Part shown: positions 36,287 to 42,639 of the stretch, in pieces
How the letters are laid out: each line of letters starts with the position of its first letter
Numbering within the stretch: position 1 is the stretch's first letter
Assembly: GCA_913058405.1 (NCBI GenBank)
Contig: CAJXRC010000013.1
Location: forward strand, 1-42,639
Source: an uncultured Colwellia sp.
GTDB lineage: Bacteria > Pseudomonadota > Gammaproteobacteria > Enterobacterales > Alteromonadaceae
Direction of reading: 5' to 3'
Length of the DNA: 42,639 bases
The notes under the pieces: model-generated
What the model was told of the DNA's origin: nothing
Databases searched by the model: none
The model's input: only the letters and a program-made list of their open reading frames with translations
Translations under genes and position numbers: made by a program

Positions 36287-36628
36287 ATGAGTCAAATTAC
36301 TACCCACATACTGGATACTACCCGTGGTTTACCCGCACAAAATGTACCTATTACCTTGTTTTCGCAAGACGGTGAAGCTTGGGAAAAAGTCAATGGCGGT
36401 GTTACTAATGAAGATGGACGTTTACCCGCTTTATTAGCTGCAGGTGAAATATTACCCGCAGGTATTTATCGCATGCACTTTGCTACCGCGGTTTATTTTG
36501 AAGCCAACAACGAAACAGGTTTTTATCCCTATGTTGATATCGTTTTTGAAATCGATGCCAGTGGTACTCATTATCATATCCCACTGTTATTAACAGCATA
36601 CGGTTACTCAACATACCGTGGTAGTTAG
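36287..36628 (+). CDS. uraH: 5-Hydroxyisourate hydrolase
   Basis: UraH hydrolyses 5-hydroxyisourate to OHCU. The 113-residue protein is a transthyretin-like fold with the N-terminal HILDTTRGLPAQNVPI, a central histidine region HYHIPLLLTAYGYSTYRGS and the diagnostic C-terminal YRGS, which marks the enzyme rather than transthyretin. The ATG has AAGGAAAAG upstream. No signal peptide is present, so it acts in the cytoplasm. Confidence 0.96.
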   Translation: MSQITTHILDTTRGLPAQNVPITLFSQDGEAWEKVNGGVTNEDGRLPALLAAGEILPAGIYRMHFATAVYFEANNETGFYPYVDIVFEIDASGTHYHIPLLLTAYGYSTYRGS

Positions 36629-36715
36629 CCACTAGGCGATAATAGTTAAGTATCAATAAATAGCTTTTGCATAAATAGAATAGTTTCAAGCCATAACAGT
36701 TAAACGAGAGATAAG

Positions 36716-37228
36716 ATGACAGATAAAATCATTAATGTTGTACCCCAAGAGCTAACGGCAGAGAATTTCTCCGCTTATGGGGATGTAATTTCAGTGTCCG
36801 AAAGTGCTGAACATTTCGCCATTAATGATGGCCATACTATGCGTTATCACGATCTTGCTGATGTTGATGTTGCTGAGCAACAGGGCAAAACCCTGATTAA
36901 TATTTTTCGTTCTACCCCGCTGGCTTTTCCTTTACCAATAGAAATGATGGAGCGTCATCCATTAGGTAGCCAAGCGTTTATCCCTACAGGCAAGCAACCT
37001 TATGTAGTGGTTGTTGCGCCAGCAGGTGAACTTGATAGCAGCAAAATAAAAGTGTTTTTAGCCAGCAGTGAACAAGGGGTAAATTACCATAAAGGTACTT
37101 GGCATCACTTTTGTTTAGCGCTCAATGAAGTGAGTGACTTTCTCGTAGTCGATCGCGGCGGAGAAGGTGATAACTGTGATGTTGAAAAACTCGACGGTTC
37201 GCTGGTGATCTCATTAGCAGCTAAGTAA
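36716..37228 (+). CDS. allA: Ureidoglycolate lyase
   Basis: AllA splits ureidoglycolate to glyoxylate and urea. The 170-residue cupin has the family motifs LTAENFSAYGDVI, EMMERHPLGSQAFIP and GTWHHFCLAL, and the length fits (E. coli 160). It lies 87 bp after uraH and 107 bp before guaD. Together with allantoicase it defines the urea-releasing branch of allantoate use. Confidence 0.94.
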   Translation: MTDKIINVVPQELTAENFSAYGDVISVSESAEHFAINDGHTMRYHDLADVDVAEQQGKTLINIFRSTPLAFPLPIEMMERHPLGSQAFIPTGKQPYVVVVAPAGELDSSKIKVFLASSEQGVNYHKGTWHHFCLALNEVSDFLVVDRGGEGDNCDVEKLDGSLVISLAAK

Positions 37229-37335
37229 TGAAGACTTCAATAGTAATATAGTAAATAGATAGCACGGTATTAAGCCGTGAAAAACAGTACAGCACCCAGT
37301 AATAGTAAAATTCAATAAGTAATAGGTTAAGAAAT

Positions 37336-38685
37336 ATGTCGAACAACACTGCAAACACTTCTTCAACGAGTGAAGCAATAAGTAAAGCTACAAGTACCGG
37401 TCGCAAAGCATATCGTGGCGAAGTACTGCACTTTTTAGCGGATCCTGCCAAAGTATCAGAAGAAGAGAGTTATCAGTACTTTGAAGATGGACTATTAGTC
37501 ATCAACCATGGCTTAGTTGAAGCAGTCGGTAACGCCAAGGATTTACTGAAAACGTTACCCGCCGACGTTGTCGTTACCCAATATGACAATGGCCTGATCA
37601 TGCCTGGCTTTATTGATACCCATGTACATTATGCACAATCCGAAATGGTCGCCTCTTACGGCGAACAATTACTCGAGTGGTTGGAAAACTACACTTTCCC
37701 AGAAGAAAAACAATTTGCTGATATTGAACACGGTAAACGTGTTGCTGAATTTTTCTTAACACAATTATTAGACGCTGGTACCACAACAGCATTAGTATTT
37801 GGCACAGTACATAAAGAATCTGTTGAAGCCTTTTTTACCGTCGCTCAACAGAAAAAATTACGCATGATTTGCGGTAAAGTGTTGATGAATCAAAACTGTC
37901 CTGATGATTTATCAGATACCGTTGAATCAGGTTACGCCGACAGTAAAGCGCTCATTGAAAAATGGCATAACACTGACAGATTACAATATGCGGTAACGCC
38001 ACGTTTTGCACCGACCTGCTCAACGGAACAACTGAATAAAGCCGGTGAGTTATTAAAAGAATATCCTAGTGTTTATTTACATACCCATTTATCTGAAAAC
38101 AAAGATGAAATTGCATGGGTGAGTGAATTATTCCCTGACAGTGACGGTTACCTTGATGTGTACGATAAAAGCAGTTTATTAGGTCGCCGTAGTGTTTTTG
38201 CTCACGGTGTACATTTGCACGATCATGAGTGTCAGCGCTTAAGTGAGACCAATTCAGCCATTGCTTTTTGCCCAACCTCAAACTTATTTTTAGGTAGCGG
38301 TTGTTTCAATTTAAAGCAAGCTGAAGCATTTGATGTGAATGTCGGCTTAGGTACTGATATTGGTGCCGGCAGCAGTTTCTCTATGTTAACCACACTCAAC
38401 GAAGGTTATAAAACTCAGCAATTACGTGGTGATAAATTAAGCCCCTACAAATCATTATATTTAGCGACCTTAGGGGGCGCTATTGCCTTAGATTTAGAAG
38501 GGACTATTGGTAATTTTGTTCAAGGCGCTGAAGCTGACTTTATCGTGCTTGATTATCAAGCAACACCTTTAATGGATGTACGCATCAAGCGCTGTACAAC
38601 CTTAACTGAAAAATTATTCGTGTTGAGCATGCTAGGTGACGATAGACATGTTAAAGCGACCCATATCATGGGTGAAAAAGTTTAA
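37336..38685 (+). CDS. guaD: Guanine deaminase
   Basis: GuaD hydrolyses guanine to xanthine and ammonia, feeding xanthine dehydrogenase. The 449-residue amidohydrolase has PGFIDTHVHYAQ (zinc ligands, about residues 93-104), the active-site stretch HTHLSENKDE, FAHGVHLHD, and the aspartate in GLGTDIGAGSS. The N-terminal 18 or so residues are Ser/Thr/Asn-rich and may be disordered. It is the last gene before a 353-bp gap. Confidence 0.95.
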   Translation: MSNNTANTSSTSEAISKATSTGRKAYRGEVLHFLADPAKVSEEESYQYFEDGLLVINHGLVEAVGNAKDLLKTLPADVVVTQYDNGLIMPGFIDTHVHYAQSEMVASYGEQLLEWLENYTFPEEKQFADIEHGKRVAEFFLTQLLDAGTTTALVFGTVHKESVEAFFTVAQQKKLRMICGKVLMNQNCPDDLSDTVESGYADSKALIEKWHNTDRLQYAVTPRFAPTCSTEQLNKAGELLKEYPSVYLHTHLSENKDEIAWVSELFPDSDGYLDVYDKSSLLGRRSVFAHGVHLHDHECQRLSETNSAIAFCPTSNLFLGSGCFNLKQAEAFDVNVGLGTDIGAGSSFSMLTTLNEGYKTQQLRGDKLSPYKSLYLATLGGAIALDLEGTIGNFVQGAEADFIVLDYQATPLMDVRIKRCTTLTEKLFVLSMLGDDRHVKATHIMGEKV

Positions 38686-39038
38686 TTAACAAATTATTTA
38701 ATACCTGAAAGCTGCGAATATGGCATCAGAAGTACTCATTTATAGTTATAAATTCCGTGCTTCTTCTTTGTACTCACAAACTTCAGTCATCAACTAATTC
38801 ACTAATGGTATATTCAAACGCTTCACTTACTAAAGGCTAAGAAGCTAATAAAAATACCAGTACTACATATAACAGGCGGTTTCCTAGCGCGGGGCTAAGG
38901 CAACATCACTTACAGACAATGCTTTATAAAAACGATAATCATAAGACTATATTGTATAGAGCATTAGTTACTCAAAAATTTAGTTAATCATAAAATTATA
39001 AAACCCTTATTTCGAGTAAAGGTACAAAAGGAAAGACT
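38686..39038. promoter_or_regulatory. Spacer before puuD with one repeat copy and a long dyad
   Basis: Besides the hairpin repeat at 38722-38771, the spacer has an 11-bp inverted repeat AATGCTTTATA (38918-38928) / TATAGAGCATT (38955-38965) with one wobble, and a small dyad CTATA-TTG-TATAG within it. These could be an operator for puuD. I cannot name a -35/-10 pair with confidence. Confidence 0.35.
38722..38771. repeat. Dispersed covarying hairpin repeat, copy 2
   Basis: An outer stem AGAAGTAC/GTGCTTCT (38728-38735 with 38757-38764, one G-T pair) encloses TTTAT-AGTT-ATAAA (38739-38752). It matches copy 1 at 10041-10090 in 40 of 50 positions with matching geometry and pair-preserving changes in both stems. 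Confidence 0.75.
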
Positions 39039-40238
39039 ATGGACCCGTATATTACTGAGTGGTTAAACCTAATCATTCGCTTCGCACATCTTATCGTTGG
39101 TATCGCTTGGATCGGTGCTTCATTTTACTTTGTTTGGTTAGATAACCATCTTGAAGAACCACCCGAAGCAAAAGCTGAAAAAGGCATTTCTGGTGATCTT
39201 TGGGCCATTCATGGTGGTGGTTTCTATGAAGTCGCAAAATATAAATTAGCGCCACCTAAAATGCCAACTACATTACATTGGTTTAAGTGGGAAGCTTATA
39301 CTACTTGGATCACAGGTTTCTTATTACTCTCGCTTATGTTTTATGTTGGCGCTGAATCTTATCTCATTGACCCGCGCGTAAAAGAGTTAACTCAATGGCA
39401 AGCTATAGGTTTAGGACTGGGCTCGATTGTTATTGGTGTCGGTAGTTATGAGTTATTAGTACGAACAAAACTAAAAGACCACGGTTTAGTGTTAGCCGTT
39501 ATTTTATTCGCTATTGCAACAGCTTTATCTTACGGTTTAACCCAGGTATTTAGTGCCCGTGGTGCTTACATGCATATGGGAGCTATTTTAGGTACCATCA
39601 TGGCTGGCAATGTGTTTTTCGGCATTATGCCATCACAACGCGCCTTAGTTAAAGCGGTAGAAGAAGGTGCTACTCCTGACTCTAAATATGGCCTTAATGC
39701 CAAGTTACGCTCAACGCACAACACCTATATCACCTTACCCGTGTTGTTCATTATGATTTCAAATCACTACCCAATTACCTATAACCATAGTGCAAATTGG
39801 TTAGTACTAATGGCCATCATATTAATCACTGCAGCCGTACGTCAGTATTTTGTTTTACGTCATTTTGGCCAACAAAAACCTATGGTATTAGTGAGCTCTA
39901 TTATTGCCACTATCGTGCTTGCCTACGCTATTGCCCCCAAGACAGTTGAACTCTCCGCTGAGCAAAAACAGCAAGGTGTTAGTAATGCGCAAGTCCAACA
40001 TATTATTGAAACCCGTTGTAGCGCTTGTCATTCAGAAGCACCAACTGATGATGTATTTACCTCACCTCAAGGTGGCGTTATCTTTTCAGACATCACTTCA
40101 ATCAAACAATGGGCACCAAGAATTGAAGCACGCGTTGTTCATTCTAAGGACATGCCGTTTATGAACAAAACCCAGATGACAGAGGAAGAACGCCTAACGC
40201 TGTCACTATGGTTAAGCAAGAACAAAGATCAAGGATAA
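39039..40238 (+). CDS. puuD: Membrane urate oxidase PuuD with C-terminal cytochrome c domain
   Basis: PuuD oxidises urate to 5-hydroxyisourate and delivers electrons to the respiratory chain rather than making hydrogen peroxide. The 399-residue protein has an N-terminal urate hydroxylase domain with about eight membrane helices (FAHLIVGIAWIGASFYFVWL near residues 15-34; conserved HGGGFYEVAKYKLAP and RSTHNTYITLPVLFIMISNH). A C-terminal class I cytochrome c domain (about 325-399) has the haem motif CSACH and the distal Met in DMPFMNKTQM. The adjacent purine genes provide the substrate. GAAAG precedes the ATG. Confidence 0.94.
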   Translation: MDPYITEWLNLIIRFAHLIVGIAWIGASFYFVWLDNHLEEPPEAKAEKGISGDLWAIHGGGFYEVAKYKLAPPKMPTTLHWFKWEAYTTWITGFLLLSLMFYVGAESYLIDPRVKELTQWQAIGLGLGSIVIGVGSYELLVRTKLKDHGLVLAVILFAIATALSYGLTQVFSARGAYMHMGAILGTIMAGNVFFGIMPSQRALVKAVEEGATPDSKYGLNAKLRSTHNTYITLPVLFIMISNHYPITYNHSANWLVLMAIILITAAVRQYFVLRHFGQQKPMVLVSSIIATIVLAYAIAPKTVELSAEQKQQGVSNAQVQHIIETRCSACHSEAPTDDVFTSPQGGVIFSDITSIKQWAPRIEARVVHSKDMPFMNKTQMTEEERLTLSLWLSKNKDQG

Positions 40239-40241
40239 GAG

Positions 40242-42431
40242 ATGAAGCAAAAAACAATCAAGCATGGTTATAAGGTTGCAGGCTGTTTGTATAACTTAGT
40301 CAATCATGAAGTATTACCAGGTCTTAACATTCATGCTAATGACTTCTGGGATTCTGTCGCGGAAGTGTTAGCTGAGTTTACCCCACGTAATCAACAATTA
40401 TTGGCTACCAGAGCCAATTTACAGGCACATATTGATGTTTGGCATGCTGACTCGGCAAATCAGCCTTTTAACCAACAACGCTATGAATTGTTTTTAAAGG
40501 AAATTGGTTATTTAGTCGCTGAAAAAGCTGATTTCACAATTTCGACTAAAAATGTTGATGATGAGGTTGCCCTTGTCGCGGGCCCTCAACTGGTAGTGCC
40601 TTTGATGAATGCACGATTTTCCCTTAATGCGGCTAACGCACGCTGGGGAAGTTTGTATGACGCTTTATATGGCACCGATGTTATTGGTGATGATAATGGC
40701 GCGAAACAGACCAAAGATTTCAATCCTGTTCGCGGACGTCGAGTGCAAGCGTACGCACGCAGGTTTTTAGACGAAACTTTACCCTTGACCCGTGGCAGTC
40801 ATATTGATGCGGTGAAGTACCATATCGTTAAGCAGAATTTTACAGTAACCCTTTTTACCGGTGAACAAGTACAGCTAAAAAATACCGAACAGTTTGTAGG
40901 CTACAAGGGTTCGGTAGCTGATCCCTCTACGCTGCTATGTCGCCATAATGGCTTGCACATTGAAATCCAAATAGATAAAGACAATGTTGTTGGTAAAACC
41001 GATGCCGCTTCAGTTAAAGATGTGGTACTAGAGTCGGCATTAAGCACCATTCAAGACTGTGAAGATTCCATTGCCGCAGTGGACGCCTCAGACAAGACCT
41101 CAGTTTATCGGAACTGGTTAGGTTTAATGAAAGGCGATCTTGCTGAGATTATTCAAAAAGGCAATAAAACCATCACCCGAAGCCTAAACCATGATCGCAA
41201 TTATTTATCTCCTAACCAAGAAGAAATAACATTGCCCGGTAGAAGCCTACAATTTATTCGTAACGTAGGTCACTTAATGACAACCGATGCTATCGTCACT
41301 GCAACGGATGACAAAGTGCCAGAAGGCATTGTTGACGGTCTCATCACCAGTTTGATCTCACTGCATGATTTACAGGGTACCTCTAAATTCAAAAACTCTA
41401 AACAAGGCAGTATTTACATTGTAAAACCCAAAATGCATGGCCCTGAAGAAGTTACCTTTAGCCATGATTTATTCAGCGCTATTGAACGTCATTTGGGCTT
41501 AGCCCAAAACACCATAAAAATGGGTATCATGGATGAAGAACGTCGCACTTCCGCTAATTTAAAAGAATGTATTCGCGCCGCACAAACACGCCTCGCATTC
41601 ATTAATACCGGATTTTTAGATCGCACTGGGGATGAAATTCATACCAGCATGCAAGCGGGTGCTATGGCACAAAAGGCCTTGATGAAAGGTGAGCCATGGA
41701 TTGCAGCCTATGAGAATAGAAATGTCAGAATTGGTTTGCAAGCAGGCTTACAAGGTAAAGCTCAAATAGGTAAAGGTATGTGGGCAATACCCGATCAAAT
41801 GTCCGAAATGGTTAAAAGTAAAATAACCCACCCAGAATCGGGAGCTAATTGTGCTTGGGTTCCCTCGCCGACCGCCGCTACCTTGCATGTCATGCATTAT
41901 CATAAAGTCAATGTTCAAGACATTCAAAGTGCCATGCAAGCTGAGTTTGCTTTACCGGGAACCATTGATGACTTAAGCGAGTTGTTAACGATTCCTTTGC
42001 TAAAAAATCAATCTGAATTATCAACAACGGCAATTCAAAAAGAATTAGATAACAACATTCAAGGTTTATTGGGTTATGTCGTTCGTTGGGTAAATCAAGG
42101 CATTGGCTGTTCTAAAGTACCTGATATTGACAATATTGCTCGTATGGAAGATAGAGCGACCTTACGTATATCGAGTCAGCATGTTTGTAATTGGCTTCAT
42201 CATGGTGTGATCAGTGAAAACCAGGTACTTGAATCACTGCATCGTATGGCTGAAGTTGTCGATCAACAAAATTCTGCCGATAGCAGCTACATTGCTATTG
42301 GCAACGATTTTGGGGAAAGTATTGCTTTTAAAGCTGCCGCGGATCTTATTTTCCAAGGTAAAGAGCAACCAAGCGGTTATACAGAACCGTTATTGCACCA
42401 AAGACGTCAAGAAGTTAAAGCCTTGCACTAA
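40242..42431 (+). CDS. glcB: Malate synthase G
   Basis: GlcB condenses glyoxylate with acetyl-CoA to give malate. The 729-residue monomeric G form (E. coli 723) shows VPLMNARFSLNAANARWGSL, FVGYKGSVADPSTLLCRHNG, KPKMHGPEEV and GIMDEERRTSANLKECI. The ATG is three bases after the puuD stop, with AAGGATAAGAG as the ribosome-binding site, so the two genes are tightly coupled. The usual partner of glcB is glycolate oxidase (glcDEF). Here it is placed to consume glyoxylate from ureidoglycolate. A terminator follows. Confidence 0.96.
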   Translation: MKQKTIKHGYKVAGCLYNLVNHEVLPGLNIHANDFWDSVAEVLAEFTPRNQQLLATRANLQAHIDVWHADSANQPFNQQRYELFLKEIGYLVAEKADFTISTKNVDDEVALVAGPQLVVPLMNARFSLNAANARWGSLYDALYGTDVIGDDNGAKQTKDFNPVRGRRVQAYARRFLDETLPLTRGSHIDAVKYHIVKQNFTVTLFTGEQVQLKNTEQFVGYKGSVADPSTLLCRHNGLHIEIQIDKDNVVGKTDAASVKDVVLESALSTIQDCEDSIAAVDASDKTSVYRNWLGLMKGDLAEIIQKGNKTITRSLNHDRNYLSPNQEEITLPGRSLQFIRNVGHLMTTDAIVTATDDKVPEGIVDGLITSLISLHDLQGTSKFKNSKQGSIYIVKPKMHGPEEVTFSHDLFSAIERHLGLAQNTIKMGIMDEERRTSANLKECIRAAQTRLAFINTGFLDRTGDEIHTSMQAGAMAQKALMKGEPWIAAYENRNVRIGLQAGLQGKAQIGKGMWAIPDQMSEMVKSKITHPESGANCAWVPSPTAATLHVMHYHKVNVQDIQSAMQAEFALPGTIDDLSELLTIPLLKNQSELSTTAIQKELDNNIQGLLGYVVRWVNQGIGCSKVPDIDNIARMEDRATLRISSQHVCNWLHHGVISENQVLESLHRMAEVVDQQNSADSSYIAIGNDFGESIAFKAAADLIFQGKEQPSGYTEPLLHQRRQEVKALH

Positions 42432-42482
42432 CTTAATTTACAACAACTTAAGCTCAACTTTTCTTTAGCATCATCATTTACC

Positions 42483-42519
42483 AAGCCACATTACCTGCAA
42501 AGCCAGTAATGTGGCTTTT
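42483..42519 (+). terminator. Rho-independent terminator of puuD-glcB
   Basis: A 12-bp perfect stem AAGCCACATTAC / GTAATGTGGCTT with an 11-base loop is followed by a short T tract, 52 bp after the glcB stop. Confidence 0.8.
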
Positions 42520-42561
42520 CATTCATGAGATATTAAAAATCCTAAATCAACTATTAACGCG

Positions 42562-42598
42562 ATTAATACCAATTTGATTAAATGTCTTCCCAACTCAG
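42562..42598 (+). repeat. Dispersed intergenic repeat, right-edge copy
   Basis: ATTAATACCAATTTGATTAA followed by ATGTCTTCCCAACTCAG matches the inverted stretch at 24-59. The element may run on past the window end, as the following bases look non-coding. Confidence 0.6.
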
Positions 42599-42639
42599 AG
42601 CTATGTTAGATGTTCAATAACAAGGCGAATTTGTTTAGG

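Overview
The window reads as an AT-rich chromosome segment from a marine gammaproteobacterium of the Alteromonadales, most like Colwellia or a close relative. That rests on protein style (IlvGMEDA, long class II IlvC, PpnP, ComM), long intergenic spacers and the type of dispersed intergenic repeats. No sequence search was possible, so the genus is an inference. I see no rRNA, tRNA, CRISPR array, phage gene, transposase or pseudogene.

Layout. (1) 1-2.4 kb: an NfeD/stomatin membrane pair and the nucleoside phosphorylase PpnP, all on the minus strand. (2) 2.5-13.9 kb: a complete isoleucine/valine locus. ilvC is divergent from its LysR regulator ilvY, then comM lies on the minus strand, then ilvGMEDA on the plus strand. 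Ahead of ilvG sits an unlisted 24-residue Ile/Leu/Val-rich leader peptide with a textbook attenuator. (3) 13.9-17.4 kb, minus strand: a four-gene flotillin operon (YqiJ-like, YqiK-like flotillin, zinc-ribbon protein, small four-helix membrane protein). (4) 17.8-27.7 kb: a CusCBA-type copper/silver efflux operon, preceded by a Cys/Met/His-rich secreted protein and followed by a periplasmic binding protein, a secreted beta-rich protein, and a minus-strand pair (membrane-anchored protein and HupE/UreJ-like protein). (5) 28.2-42.4 kb: a purine catabolic cluster xdhA-xdhB-xdhC-allB-alc-uraD-uraH-allA-guaD, then puuD-glcB.

How the genes work together. GuaD makes xanthine from guanine and XdhABC oxidises it to urate. 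The membrane, cytochrome c-tailed PuuD makes 5-hydroxyisourate. UraH and UraD give allantoin, AllB gives allantoate, Alc gives ureidoglycolate plus urea, and AllA gives glyoxylate plus urea. GlcB condenses glyoxylate with acetyl-CoA to malate. Every step from guanine to malate is therefore encoded, while no permease, urease or local regulator is visible.

Non-coding highlights: the ilv attenuator; a two-copy intergenic hairpin element (10041-10090 and 38722-38771) whose copies differ almost only by pair-preserving changes; a second palindromic repeat family (TATACCCG type) near 1.95 kb and 26.8-27.0 kb; a third repeat at both window edges; a perfect 15-bp hairpin between alc and uraD; and palindromes upstream of xdhA. 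Several ORF-track starts were moved to better ribosome-binding sites or family-consistent starts (ilvC, ilvM, ilvA, the anchor protein, hupE-like, allB, alc, uraD).
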